DNA of 64,000 nt from Chitinophaga sp. CB10 (GTDB taxonomy: Bacteria > Bacteroidota > Bacteroidia > Chitinophagales > Chitinophagaceae): contig MLAV02000010.1 of the NCBI GenBank assembly GCA_001870995.2, forward strand, positions 163,873 to 227,872, in the 5' to 3' direction. Positions 27,247-36,867 of this stretch are shown here, in pieces. The first letter of the stretch is position 1; every line of letters starts with the position of its first letter. The notes under the pieces were generated by a model. The model was given only the letters and a program-made list of their open reading frames with translations, was not told where the DNA came from and ran no database searches. The position numbers and the translations under genes were made by a program.

Positions 27247-27549
27247 GCTGAATAAGAAGCTTGTTTTTTTATGCTACTGTTGTTCCTGCTGCGGCGGGAA
27301 CCGGGATTGGTTTGCCGTTCATGCAAACCGGTATCCCATCAGCGGATCATGCGCATAATTTCCTTCCTTTATTCAGCCCTCTCCTCACACAAAAAATTTT
27401 CGTTTCAAAACCTTGTCGCGGCGCATTTTACTGCTGCAACACCGCCTATCGTAGCCACGTGGTTTACGGCAGGCTGCCGGGCGCCATTACTACCCGGACG
27501 ATGCGGTGCTGCGGCGCAGCCGTAGACATCTATCCACCTAAAAATAAAA
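27247..27549 (+). promoter_or_regulatory. Long structured 5' leader of the EamA gene
   Basis: About 300 bases separate the leader ORF from the transporter start, with no convincing coding frame. After the weak terminator (T-run 27264-27270) there is a two-part hairpin: GGGAT + GGTTTGC (27303-27315) against GCAAACC and ATCCC (27323-27337). A second GC-rich stem-loop, CGGTGCTGCG with CGCAGCCG, lies near 27504-27522. Together these suggest an RNA-based control element, class unknown. Confidence 0.4.
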
Positions 27550-28428
27550 ATGAAAAAATCTCTTCTGATGCTGCATATCGCGGTCATCCTGGCAGGATTT
27601 ACGGGCATATTCGGTAAGCTTATTACTATTAACGACATCGGCCTGGTGTGGTTCCGGGCGCTGTTTTCCATGATCCTGCTGTACGCGCTGCTGAAGGGCA
27701 GCCGCAAATTCCGTACGTACGGCCGGCGGGATCAATGGCGGCTGATTGCCTCCGGATTGCTGCCGGGGCTGCACTGGGTGCTGTTTTACGCCAGTATTAA
27801 ATATTCCAACATCAGCATTGGGGTGATCTCCTTTTGCACTTCCGGTTGCTTTACGGCGCTGCTGGGGCCACTGGTGGCGGGCAAGCGGCTTTACCTGCGG
27901 GAGCTGCTGTTGAGTTTACTGACGGTACTGGGCGTAGGGCTGATCTTCGCCTTTGATACCGGCTACCGGCTGGGGATTGCGCTGGGCCTTATTTCGTCCG
28001 TCTTCGGTTCGTTGTATATGCTGACCAATGAAAGGCTGATCCGCCGCTATGATGCCGCTATGATTAACTATTACCAGATGATGGGGATTACGCTGGGCGT
28101 TGGGTTGTTGATACCCGTTTACGTATATGCGTTACCGGTAGCCGTGAGGTTGATACCCACCCGTACGGATATTGGTTACCTGCTGGTCCTGTCCTCCTTC
28201 TGCACCATTGCCATTTACGTAATGGTGGCGGAAGCTTTGCGGCGCCTCTCCGCGTTTACGGTGAGCCTCTCGTTCAACCTGGAGCCGGTGTACAGCATAT
28301 TGCTGGCCATCCTCTTTTTTGACGAGGGCAGGCAGCTGAATATGGCATTTTATGCGGGGCTGCTGCTGATCATCACGTCTGTGAGCTTGCAGCTGTATGT
28401 ATCCCTGAAAACCAGCAAAATAAAGTAG
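27550..28428 (+). CDS. EamA family drug/metabolite exporter
   Basis: The 292-residue protein has ten hydrophobic segments in two homologous halves, as in DMT-superfamily EamA/RhaT transporters. The first half shows HIAVILAGFTGIFGKLI and FRALFSMILLYALL, and the second SFNLEPVYSILLAILFFDEG, the usual conserved end of such proteins. Members export amino acids, nucleosides or other metabolites across the inner membrane; the substrate is not evident. A long leader with a proline-rich ORF lies upstream, and the GH16 gene follows after 27 bases. Confidence 0.85.
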   Translation: MKKSLLMLHIAVILAGFTGIFGKLITINDIGLVWFRALFSMILLYALLKGSRKFRTYGRRDQWRLIASGLLPGLHWVLFYASIKYSNISIGVISFCTSGCFTALLGPLVAGKRLYLRELLLSLLTVLGVGLIFAFDTGYRLGIALGLISSVFGSLYMLTNERLIRRYDAAMINYYQMMGITLGVGLLIPVYVYALPVAVRLIPTRTDIGYLLVLSSFCTIAIYVMVAEALRRLSAFTVSLSFNLEPVYSILLAILFFDEGRQLNMAFYAGLLLIITSVSLQLYVSLKTSKIK

Positions 28429-28455
28429 TATCTTCAGGATAATTTACAGTTGACA

Positions 28456-29280
28456 ATGAAAAGATTACTCCTTGTGCTGCTTGCAGCAGCAGCCATTTCT
28501 TCGTGCAAGGTAACGCAGCGCAGCGGCGACAACCGCCATATTTACGTGCAAAAAGACGGGCGCGCCAACAAGCCCTGGAAGCTCGTTTGGAAAGACGATT
28601 TCGATGGGCCGCAGCTGGATACCTCCCGCTGGTCGCGCATACCGCCGAACAATGCCGCGTGGGGCAGGCACATGAGCAGCAACGATGCCTGCTACCGGCT
28701 GGACAGCGGCCTGCTGTACCTCCGGGGGATCGTTAACCCGGATACAACGGCGGACACGCGCCCTTACCTTACAGGCGGCATCTGGTCGAAAGGGAAATTT
28801 GCTTTCCAGTACGGGCGAATAGAGATCCGCGCGAAGCTGGAATGCGCCCGGGGCGCCTGGCCGGCCATGTGGATGCTTGCCGAGCAAAATAAATACGGCG
28901 CCTATCCGAAAAACGGGGAGATCGATATCATGGAGCATCTTAACCATGACAGCATCATTTATCAAACCACGCATTCCTGGTACACGCTGCAGCTGAAGCA
29001 GACTAAGCATCCACCGCATGGCGGCACTGCGAAAGTGGACCCGCTGGCGTTCAATACGTTTGGTATTAGCTGGTACCCGGACAGGATTGAGTTTCAGCTG
29101 AACGGGCGAACAACTTTTACGTATCCGCGGGTACAGGGGGTGGATGCGTCGCAATGGCCGTATGATCAGCCTTTTTATATTTTGATCGACCAGCAGCTGG
29201 GAGGCGATTGGGTAGGGCGCGTGCATGCAGAGGACTTGCCGGTGCAGATGGTGGTGGATTGGGTGAAGGTGTACCAATAG
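28456..29280 (+). CDS. GH16 family endo-beta-glucanase-like lipoprotein
   Basis: A lipoprotein signal ending in the lipobox AISSC (residues 13-17) is followed by a jelly-roll domain starting WKLVWKDDFDGPQLDTSRW. The catalytic signature is EIDIME at residues 155-160, where E155 is the nucleophile, D157 assists and E160 is the acid/base; this is the GH16 laminarinase/lichenase form. It should cleave beta-1,3 or mixed-linkage glucans, anchored in a membrane. The ATG at 28456 is used rather than a TTG six bases earlier. The TAG stop is followed at once by the inverted-repeat array. Confidence 0.92.
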   Translation: MKRLLLVLLAAAAISSCKVTQRSGDNRHIYVQKDGRANKPWKLVWKDDFDGPQLDTSRWSRIPPNNAAWGRHMSSNDACYRLDSGLLYLRGIVNPDTTADTRPYLTGGIWSKGKFAFQYGRIEIRAKLECARGAWPAMWMLAEQNKYGAYPKNGEIDIMEHLNHDSIIYQTTHSWYTLQLKQTKHPPHGGTAKVDPLAFNTFGISWYPDRIEFQLNGRTTFTYPRVQGVDASQWPYDQPFYILIDQQLGGDWVGRVHAEDLPVQMVVDWVKVYQ

Positions 29281-29659
29281 CGCGGTTTTTTTCTCGCAAA
29301 GGGGCATAAGATTGCAAAGAGCGCAAAGGGGGGTAAGGGGCAGAGGGGCGTAAGATTGCAGAGAGAGCAGAGGGAAATAAGGGGCAAAGGGGTGTAAGAT
29401 TGCAGAGGGAGCAGAGGGGAATAAGGGGCAGAGACAGCAGAGGATTGTATTGTGCGGCTTTACGCTCAAAGGGAACTAAGAGGCAAAGATCGCAGCGGAT
29501 GGTATTGTGCGGCTTTGCTTGTGATATGACCTTATATTAAAAAAGGGGCCGATTAGGCCCCCTTTGCGTTCTTTGCTATCTTATGTCTCTTTGCGAGCCC
29601 CCCCTTTGCGCTCTTTGCAATCTTACGCCCCTTTGCGAGAAAAAAAACCGCGCGCAACC
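29281..29659. repeat. Large inverted repeat between convergent genes GH16 and DUF4132
   Basis: A 53-base left arm (29281-29333) is matched in inverted orientation by 29599-29652, differing by one base and one T in the T-run. Both arms begin right beside a stop codon and share a T-run plus CTCGCAAAGGGG. The ~265 bases between them hold degraded copies of the same words (AAGATTGCAGAG, GCAGAGGG). The same repeat family lies between proA and fbaB. Function may be two-way termination or transcript-end protection; a spreading repeat element is the alternative. Confidence 0.85.
29541..29562 (-). terminator. Intrinsic terminator for the DUF4132 gene
   Basis: On the minus strand GGGGGCC-taatc-GGCCCC is followed by six T residues (A-run at 29539-29544 on the plus strand). 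It lies inside the repeat array, about 100 bases after the stop codon. Confidence 0.8.
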
Positions 29660-32600
29660 CTACGCCGTCTGCAGTTGGCGCAATATGGTAGGGTCCTGGA
29701 TTTCCTGGTCCCGTGCCAGCAGCAATACCTTCGATACCAGCTCCGCTGATCTCGGGTCCTCGTCGGCAAACGGGAGGAAGATGCGGCCCCTGTGCTGGGA
29801 ATGCACCGGCAATATGCTCAGGTAGTTACCCGGCAGCTGATGCACGACGGCGCTTCCCAGGTGTACGGTGTACTCGCCGTACTTGCCTTTGATAAAGGCG
29901 TGGTTGCCTTTTACGGTGACGTTATCCAGCTTGAACAGCCGGGCGGATTCCTTCAGCAGCACCGCGCGCATTTCAATAGAGCTGTGGCTGGCCTCAGGGT
30001 CTACGCCGCCTACGTGCGCCACGCTCACCACGAGGTCGATGTCGCGCATCACTTCACTGAAAATATGGGGCGGAATATCTTTAAACGCTACATTTTCGTA
30101 GGTCTTCAGGTCATGGAACTGGATGGTCTCCAAAGTAGGGCTTTCCACTTCCGCCGGCGAAAACCAGTCGGCCATGGCGTAGAGCTTCGCTACAAATCCC
30201 TGCTTGTGGTAAACCTTTTGCAGGCCTTCTTCGTAGTTCACTTTCCAGCCGCGGGTTTTGAGCAGGGCTACCGCCTGCGAAGGCTGCACCTGGTGGCCGG
30301 CATACCTGCGGGAAATGGAAACTTCCTTCAACTCCTCTTCCAGCGGCAGGTACAGCTCGCGGAATATCTGCTTAAACGGCTGCTGCAGCTGGTGCGTGAA
30401 GCAATAGTGCTGGTAGGCGGACCAGAGGCCGGTACTGTGCAGGTCAGCACAGTGCGCGATGCGTATCTCATCGTTCGCTGTTGGCGTGTATGCTTTACCG
30501 TTAGTATCCGCCAGTTCCCCGCTGCGCCAGAAGCCGGTGTGCCCGTTGCTGACAAACACGAGGTTTTCCAGGTGTTTGCTGATCACGGGGTGGGCAAAGA
30601 GGGTGGTTACTTCTTCGAGGGTGAAGTTGTCCGCCTTTACCATGGCTTCTTCCAGCGCTTGCCTTGAGCGGCTGAACTGTTCGCGGAGCGTTTTGCGGTA
30701 CTCCTGTAATTCCAGTATCTTCTTGTCTTTTTTGTATTTGGGCGGGATCGCTTTTAAAGGCTTATCTCCTTTGTAGGCGACTACCTCCGCCAGCCCGTCG
30801 TCCTGTATCACCAGGCCGATCAGCGTATCATCGAATTGCACCTGTGTGTTGGACGCGAGGATCTCCTGCACCTGCCTGGTTTCCATGGCCCAGGCGAGGC
30901 GCTGCGGATCGGCATAACCGGCATTGCGGGCCAGGTTTTCCATGGCGATGCGATAGGCCAGTTTTTCGCTGGCCTGTTTCTGCGCGCCCCATTGGCGCGT
31001 TTCTTTCAGAAACTGTTGCAGGTAGGCGTAGCGGGACAATACATCCTTGGCAGGATTGGATTTGGCCAGCGGAATGAGGCCGTACATGCGGAGGTAGTCC
31101 TGGTCGCGCGTATCCTTTACTTTAGCGGTTACTTCCTTGATCTTCAGGTCGCCCGTCATCACGTCTGCGTACAGGCGCGCCCGCCGGTGCGCGTTACCGT
31201 CGCTGATATATTTGGCGGCATCGTAGACCAGCTGCCAGCGTTCTTTTCCGAGCTCTTTGCGGGCTTTCAGGAACCATTCCTTATCTACTGCGCCGTCTTT
31301 AAAACCCTGTAAGTCCACTTCGGAGTAGCGGGCGATTTCGCTTTCCGCTTCCGCATTTTGTTCGTTCGCCCCGGAATTCTTCGTATGGGCATGCATCCAC
31401 CAGATGGCGGAGTCCAGGCCTTTCCAGCCCAGGTAAGCGCTTACAAATTTCTGCCACTGCGGCGCATATACGGCGGCTTCCACGAGGCGCTGCTCCGTAA
31501 TGCCGGCGGCTTTCACCCCTGCGTTGAAGGCTTCCTGGGTATCTTCCGGGAGCGGCTGGCAACGTTTCAGCAGGGTGCTGAAGAGTTCTGTTTTATTGTA
31601 GAGGGTATTATCGTAGCTGTACAGGTATCCCCGGTGGAGGTTCGTTTTACCCATGGCGTGCAGGATGCCGGTAAACCGCTTCACGCCGTAAATTACCTGT
31701 AACGACTGTACGAAGAGGGAAACGGTGGTTGGCGTGTCGCCCCGCTTCAACTCCACATCCAGGAAGGCCTCGCGGATGCGGTCCAGCTTAGGCTTCACAA
31801 ACGGATACTTTGTAGCGTAGTCCACTTCGTGCGGGCGGGTTTTCTTTTTTGATAAAGCACGGATGTATTCCGGATGGATGATCCCGGCGAAGAGGTCATC
31901 AGCGTTGATGACGCCCGCCTCATAAGCTTTGCAGATCAGCTCCAGCGGCACGGGGAAGTTGCCCGGCATGTCCGGCAGGCTGCTCAGCTGGCGCCAGCGG
32001 TAAATATGCCAGCACAAAAGGATATTATCCCCTTCCAGCTTTTCGTAATTGATCTGTTCGAGGAACACCTGGAACTGGGGAACGGCCTGCCAGTTCTTGC
32101 CGGTGCTGGTTTGGCCATAGCTCCTGACAGGGATGGGCTTTTTCAGCATATCCGGCGGAATGCTGTGGAATAAACGGATGCAGCCACCGATCAGGAAGGT
32201 ATTGATATCCTCCGGCTGATAGCGGAGCAGCAAAACATTCGTGATATTGAATAAAGGGTTGTGGTGTTTGTAAGGGTATTTATCCAGGACTTCCTCCGGC
32301 ATGACATCGCTTTTCAGCGGGAGGTCCTTAATGATGGCCTGGTAGGATTCTTCCAGCTCGTGATAGCTTTCGAAAACCAGTCGCGATACGATGAACAGGT
32401 CCAATGCCGTCAGGCCGGACGCCTTGAACCAGGCATCCCATACTTCCGGCAGCGGGTAGCTGAGGTATTCTTCCTCGCGGGATGCAAACTTATACCCGTA
32501 AGGTTTGGTGCGGGTGAAGTTGTTGCCGAGGATGTAGGTATGTTTTTCGTTCTGGTAGGTTTCCGCTTCGTACTCATAGGAAGCGTGGTCCTGGAAAACC

Positions 32601-34717
32601 CGGTACAGGCTGGCGTAGGCGGCCCTGATCTTTTCTGCCGGCATGGAAAAACCGAATGCATTTTTTGCAAGTAGTTTTTCATAGGGAGATGCTGGATCTA
32701 CCGGCGGCAGTATTGCCTCGGTCAGGTTGGCAGGGTTGTAAAGCCCATAGCCATTTTCAGCAACCAGGTCGTTTTCAGCCATGTTGCTGGTCAGTTGTGT
32801 CAGCAATATTTGTTCTTTCGGGGAGATTTTTTTGCGCTCGCCGAAAGCGGTTGCCCATTGGCTGACCTGCGGCAGGAGGCGGTCCGACTTCTTCAGTTGC
32901 ACGGCTATGTCCAGCCCGCCCAATCGTTGCTCCGTATCGCCGTCCAATAAAAGGCCGGTGGTAGCGATGAGCGTGTCATCCTGCTGCTTCAGCAACAACT
33001 CTATGGCCTTGCTGCGCATGGTAGCGCCTTTCCTTTTGAGGATGTCCGCCACCTGGGCGGCTTCTTCCATGGTGAGCACTACTTTGCCGAGTACGCGGAA
33101 GGCAACGGTCACGTTAAACTCGCCGCGATCCTTGAGTAAGCGCAGGGCGTAGTTCCGCTGGAAAGGCGTAACCTCATAGTCTGCATTCTTTTTATTGGCA
33201 TCATGATCCCAGTTATAGTCGGAGAATACCGGCAGCACGATGCGGGTGATGCGTTCCCGCAGGCTTACCTCCATTTCATCAAAATAGCGAAGCAGGGTGT
33301 TCAGGCGCTCATCGCTATCCAGCACCAGCGCGGCCATGGCCGCCATGACCTGGTTGCGGCTGAAGGTGATATTACTCCAGGAGAACACTTTGCCTTCGAA
33401 GGTTTTTTCCTTTTCGTGGATGCGTTCCAGTATGCCATGCAGGCGGTCGAACAGCGCGGGATAGGCTTCCGCGTAGATGGGCGCCGTAGCGGTGGTCAGC
33501 ATGCTGTTGATACCTGCCACGGCTGCGCCGAGTACGGCCAGGTCGTTACTATCCAGTACGGCGTAGTACAGGGGCATATTGAGGTAGAAATGCCCGGTTT
33601 GCCCGCCGAAGAACAGCGCCAGGCATTGCTTTTCGGAGGAGCCTTTTTCCAGCAGCTGCGCCAGGTAAGGCAGGGTTTGATGGACGTCTATCGCGCCCTG
33701 CGCCCAGAGGGCCATATATACGTCGGCGTTATTGCTGCTTTTGATGGCGGCGGGGATTTGAGATGGATCTGCCAGGTACTGGTAACCTTTTTCGAAGAAG
33801 GTTTTTACCGTGGCATCTTTTTCGGATTGCCAGAGGAGGCCGGCCCATACGTCGAGGGCGCGCACCACGCCGGAGAAGCGGTAAAGCTTTTCGTCCAGGA
33901 TCACTTTCATCAGGTGCTTCAGGGCGCCGAGGCTGCATTCGTCCATCGCTTCGGTAATGGTTTGGCGCAACCCTTCCTGTCGCTGTGCGGCGAGCAGCAG
34001 TTTTTCCACGAGCTGCCAGCAGCGTTCCTGGTTGGACATGAGGAGGGCTTGTATCAGCGGGCGGGTAACTTTCCCTTCCGGGTGTTTGTTGAAGATGATA
34101 TCTTCAAAGGTCTGGTACAGCGTTTCGTCCCCGTTGTCCAGCGCGGCCGCCCAAACGGCGGTCATATTGGCGATACTTTTCAGCTGGTGGTTATAGATCA
34201 CCTGTTCCGGCAACGTAAGGTCATAAAAAATAGCCCTTGGATCACTGTAATAAGCGGCATAATGGGCCTGCCTTACTGCCAGCTGCAGGAAGTTCAGCTG
34301 GTTGGGAAAATAGAGTTCAATATCATGCGGAGCCCGGAACGATCTGCGGTAGTAGCTGCGCATGTAGGCGCGCTGCCGCTCCTGTTCCCAGGCGTAGAGG
34401 ATCAATGGCGTCAGTTGTTCACCGAAGAGGAATTCCAGCAGCTGCTTTTGTTCCTGTTGTTCCCACTGTTTTTGTCCCAGGAATTCCAGGAAAAAATTAT
34501 AACGGGCATCCCCGTACGAAATTAACCCGGAGGGGTAGCTGTTCCGGCCGGTGACATAGTCCGGCATCTGATTCAGCAGGATCAATCCGGCTTTGGCGGC
34601 ATTGGGCGTCAGCTTATCATGTTTCAAAGCGCCTTCCTGCACCTGTTGCAGGGTGGCGATCAGTTGGCTCCAGTAATCTTGCTTTACTTTGTTTTTCAAT
34701 AATTCCTGCATGTCCAT
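29660..34717 (-). CDS. Giant DUF4132 domain-containing protein
   Basis: The product has 1685 residues and no signal peptide. The C-terminal ~400 residues match the DUF4132 pattern: WSAYQHYCFTHQLQQPFKQIFRELY, then ISRRYAGHQVQPSQAVALLKTRGW and later SVAHVGGVDPEASHSSIEMRAVLL. Much of the N-terminal two thirds is helical and looks like HEAT-type repeats (for example residues 600-660). E. coli MolR/YehI proteins belong to the same family; their biochemical role is unknown. A small gene 36 bases upstream on the same strand is a likely partner. Confidence 0.85.
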   Translation of the reverse strand: MDMQELLKNKVKQDYWSQLIATLQQVQEGALKHDKLTPNAAKAGLILLNQMPDYVTGRNSYPSGLISYGDARYNFFLEFLGQKQWEQQEQKQLLEFLFGEQLTPLILYAWEQERQRAYMRSYYRRSFRAPHDIELYFPNQLNFLQLAVRQAHYAAYYSDPRAIFYDLTLPEQVIYNHQLKSIANMTAVWAAALDNGDETLYQTFEDIIFNKHPEGKVTRPLIQALLMSNQERCWQLVEKLLLAAQRQEGLRQTITEAMDECSLGALKHLMKVILDEKLYRFSGVVRALDVWAGLLWQSEKDATVKTFFEKGYQYLADPSQIPAAIKSSNNADVYMALWAQGAIDVHQTLPYLAQLLEKGSSEKQCLALFFGGQTGHFYLNMPLYYAVLDSNDLAVLGAAVAGINSMLTTATAPIYAEAYPALFDRLHGILERIHEKEKTFEGKVFSWSNITFSRNQVMAAMAALVLDSDERLNTLLRYFDEMEVSLRERITRIVLPVFSDYNWDHDANKKNADYEVTPFQRNYALRLLKDRGEFNVTVAFRVLGKVVLTMEEAAQVADILKRKGATMRSKAIELLLKQQDDTLIATTGLLLDGDTEQRLGGLDIAVQLKKSDRLLPQVSQWATAFGERKKISPKEQILLTQLTSNMAENDLVAENGYGLYNPANLTEAILPPVDPASPYEKLLAKNAFGFSMPAEKIRAAYASLYRVFQDHASYEYEAETYQNEKHTYILGNNFTRTKPYGYKFASREEEYLSYPLPEVWDAWFKASGLTALDLFIVSRLVFESYHELEESYQAIIKDLPLKSDVMPEEVLDKYPYKHHNPLFNITNVLLLRYQPEDINTFLIGGCIRLFHSIPPDMLKKPIPVRSYGQTSTGKNWQAVPQFQVFLEQINYEKLEGDNILLCWHIYRWRQLSSLPDMPGNFPVPLELICKAYEAGVINADDLFAGIIHPEYIRALSKKKTRPHEVDYATKYPFVKPKLDRIREAFLDVELKRGDTPTTVSLFVQSLQVIYGVKRFTGILHAMGKTNLHRGYLYSYDNTLYNKTELFSTLLKRCQPLPEDTQEAFNAGVKAAGITEQRLVEAAVYAPQWQKFVSAYLGWKGLDSAIWWMHAHTKNSGANEQNAEAESEIARYSEVDLQGFKDGAVDKEWFLKARKELGKERWQLVYDAAKYISDGNAHRRARLYADVMTGDLKIKEVTAKVKDTRDQDYLRMYGLIPLAKSNPAKDVLSRYAYLQQFLKETRQWGAQKQASEKLAYRIAMENLARNAGYADPQRLAWAMETRQVQEILASNTQVQFDDTLIGLVIQDDGLAEVVAYKGDKPLKAIPPKYKKDKKILELQEYRKTLREQFSRSRQALEEAMVKADNFTLEEVTTLFAHPVISKHLENLVFVSNGHTGFWRSGELADTNGKAYTPTANDEIRIAHCADLHSTGLWSAYQHYCFTHQLQQPFKQIFRELYLPLEEELKEVSISRRYAGHQVQPSQAVALLKTRGWKVNYEEGLQKVYHKQGFVAKLYAMADWFSPAEVESPTLETIQFHDLKTYENVAFKDIPPHIFSEVMRDIDLVVSVAHVGGVDPEASHSSIEMRAVLLKESARLFKLDNVTVKGNHAFIKGKYGEYTVHLGSAVVHQLPGNYLSILPVHSQHRGRIFLPFADEDPRSAELVSKVLLLARDQEIQDPTILRQLQTA

Positions 34718-34753
34718 CTTAAGGCGTGTTAGGTTTTACGGGTGTACAATGGT

Positions 34754-35179
34754 TTACCAAAAACTTCCGGCGAGGAAGGTAAGGCGTATAAAAGTCAATG
34801 CTGTTGCGGGTGTAAGCGCAACGGTTTCATCAAGTGATTTAATTTCCTGTTCGCCGGCAAATACGGCAAAGAGGCCATCTTTAAACGCCTGCAGTGCATT
34901 CTCCTGCGCTTTGGCCAGGTCCGGCGCGCGGTCATTATAGTTAATGCCGAATCCTACCTTTCCGGTAGCCGCCTGGTTATCGATATTTTCTTTGCTTAAA
35001 ACTGGCAGTAGCTGCGAGTCTTGCGGCCGCTGACGATATGCCGTCACCTGTTGTTCAACAATAGCGAGAATGAGTTTTTCTAAGGAAGGGTTAACTCCAA
35101 CGTCTTCAATCTCTATGGTTTTATTGGCGAGGATCGCGTGTTTACGGCCTAACTGTTTAACATTGATAATTACATCCAT
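34754..35179 (-). CDS. Small conserved-looking partner of the DUF4132 protein
   Basis: The 141-residue protein has no signal peptide or membrane segment and no domain I can name. It begins MDVIINVKQLGRKHAIL, shows a central acidic and glutamine-rich part (EQQVTAYRQRPQDSQ), and ends TPATALTFIRLTFLAGSFW. It lies 36 bases upstream of the DUF4132 gene on the same strand, so it should be cotranscribed and may bind that protein. Confidence 0.7.
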   Translation of the reverse strand: MDVIINVKQLGRKHAILANKTIEIEDVGVNPSLEKLILAIVEQQVTAYRQRPQDSQLLPVLSKENIDNQAATGKVGFGINYNDRAPDLAKAQENALQAFKDGLFAVFAGEQEIKSLDETVALTPATALTFIRLTFLAGSFW

Positions 35180-35257
35180 TTTAAATAGTTCGGTCCCGGC
35201 AAATGTAAATTTTCTTTGGAATAATTTTTCAATTTCCGGATTAAATTATGATGGTGG

Positions 35258-36745
35258 CTACAGCAATTGCATCAGGCTATACTTCAATATCTCCATACTC
35301 TCCGTAGCTTCTTTAGGGGTCAGGTGCCCGAATCCCAGGCGCATTCCGGACAGGCGCTTATGCTGGTACAGTAAGGTTTTAGGAATGAAGAGATTATTTT
35401 TTGCGCATTCTTTTGTGAGCTGCAGGAGGTTGACGGGATGTTTCCATTCCGTCCATACGGCCAGTCCGCCGGTTGGTTGGCGAAACTCCAGGTATTCCCC
35501 CAGGTGTTGCTCCAACAGGTTGGTGAAGTGATCCCGGCGTTCGTGGTAGACTTTAAGGGATTTTTTCAGGTAGCGGTGGATCTCTCCTTCTTCGATCATC
35601 TCCCCGAGCACCTGTTCCATGAGCACGTCCCCCTGGCGGTCAATGATGCCGAGGTGCTTGCGCATTTCGACCATGAGGTTTTCCGGCGCTACGATGAAGC
35701 CTGTACGAAACCCGGGGGCCAGGGATTTTCCGAAGGCGCCGATGTACACGACCATGCCGTTTTTATCCGCGCTGGCCAGGGGCAGTACCGGACTTTTCTC
35801 GTAGTGGAAATCGTAATCGTAATCATCTTCCAGGATGATAAAGCCGAATTCCGCGGAGAGGTTGAGCAGCGCGAGGCGGCGCTGGGCGCTGAGGGTAACG
35901 GTGGTAGGGTAATGATGGTGCGGGGTGATGTAGAGCATGCGAATGGTTTGCCGGCTGCAGATTTCCCTGACGGCGTCCACGTCTATCCCTTCCCCGTCGA
36001 TAGGCACGGGCATGATCCTCGCCCCGGATTTCTGGAAGATCATGTTCACGGAGAAATAGCTGAGGGCCCCGACCAGTACAATATCTCCCTTTGATAATAA
36101 AATTTCGGAGGTGATGTACACGCTCATTTCCGTACTGCGGGTAATGAGGATGTTGTTGGTGGAGATGTGCAGGCCGCGGGTTACGTTGAGGTAGTTGGAG
36201 AGGTTGCGTTTAAAATATTCGCTCCCGTCGTGGTTATAGTAACCGAGCTTACGGTGGTTGCTTTTGCGCTTCATATTGGCGCTGTACAGGCTGGACAGCC
36301 GGGCTATCTGCGTAAGGCGGATATCGGGCGTGCCATCGTTAAAAATATAATCACAGGCGGCGTGTTCAAAGGGGTTATCCAGTAAACTGGATTTTTTGAA
36401 GGAGAAGCCGGTGCTGGCGGGGTATTGCACCAGCGGCGCTTCTTTCGGCCCCCTGATCTTCCGGGGCTTTGCGTCAGGGTTGCCTATTACGTAGGTGCCT
36501 TTGTTAGGGCGCGACTCGACCCAGCCCTGTGCGTCCAGCTCTTCATATGCCGCTACGATGGTATTGCGGTGCAGGCCCAGCGCATCGCTCAGCTGGCGTG
36601 TGCCGGGGAGCCGCGCCCCGGGGGGTACAAATCCCCGCTGTATGGCGTTTACCAGCTGGTTGGCGATTTGAATATAAACGGCGGTGGCCGAGGCACGGTC
36701 GACCTGTACAAAACTTTCGAATGGCACGTTCACCGGACTACCCAT
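35258..36745 (-). CDS. MocR/PdxR-type regulator (GntR HTH fused to PLP aminotransferase fold)
   Basis: Residues 1-85 form a GntR winged helix (VYIQIANQLVNAIQRGFVPPGARLPGTRQLSDALGLHRNTI). The rest (to 495) is a fold-type I aminotransferase domain with EDDYDYDFHYEKSP and GAFGKSLAPGFRTGFIVAP, where the lysine would hold PLP. MocR proteins bind direct repeats and activate neighbouring genes, often sensing PLP or an amine. It is divergent from the di-iron protein/bioB operon, and the region between them has repeated ATCCGG-type sites. Confidence 0.92.
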   Translation of the reverse strand: MGSPVNVPFESFVQVDRASATAVYIQIANQLVNAIQRGFVPPGARLPGTRQLSDALGLHRNTIVAAYEELDAQGWVESRPNKGTYVIGNPDAKPRKIRGPKEAPLVQYPASTGFSFKKSSLLDNPFEHAACDYIFNDGTPDIRLTQIARLSSLYSANMKRKSNHRKLGYYNHDGSEYFKRNLSNYLNVTRGLHISTNNILITRSTEMSVYITSEILLSKGDIVLVGALSYFSVNMIFQKSGARIMPVPIDGEGIDVDAVREICSRQTIRMLYITPHHHYPTTVTLSAQRRLALLNLSAEFGFIILEDDYDYDFHYEKSPVLPLASADKNGMVVYIGAFGKSLAPGFRTGFIVAPENLMVEMRKHLGIIDRQGDVLMEQVLGEMIEEGEIHRYLKKSLKVYHERRDHFTNLLEQHLGEYLEFRQPTGGLAVWTEWKHPVNLLQLTKECAKNNLFIPKTLLYQHKRLSGMRLGFGHLTPKEATESMEILKYSLMQLL

Positions 36746-36847
36746 GAATGCAATTTTTTAATAGTCCGGCAAAATACGGCTTTTATCCGGACTAGCTACA
36801 ATATAAAATCCGGCCTAGTCTGACCATCCGGATAGCCATTACATTTG
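36733..36847. promoter_or_regulatory. Operator array and promoter between the MocR gene and the di-iron/bioB operon
   Basis: Five CCGG-CTA type words occur within about 100 bases: CCGGACTA (36733-36740), an inverted copy (36761-36769), ATCCGGACTAG (36785-36795), ATCCGGCCTAG (36808-36818) and ATCCGGATAG (36826-36835). The promoter box TACATTTG (36840-36847) has no TTTG 20 bases upstream, where the second and third direct copies lie instead. This layout suggests activation by the divergent MocR protein. The binding itself is an inference. Confidence 0.65.
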
Positions 36848-36867
36848 ACCCGAAAAATCAGGAACTT

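Noticed and set aside
27261..27617. Plus-strand frame of 118 codons upstream of and overlapping the EamA gene
   Set aside because: Composition is not protein-like, it overlaps the real start in another frame, and the region is better explained as a structured leader.
33203..34525. Plus-strand frame of 440 codons
   Set aside because: It is antisense to the DUF4132 gene and has shadow-like composition.
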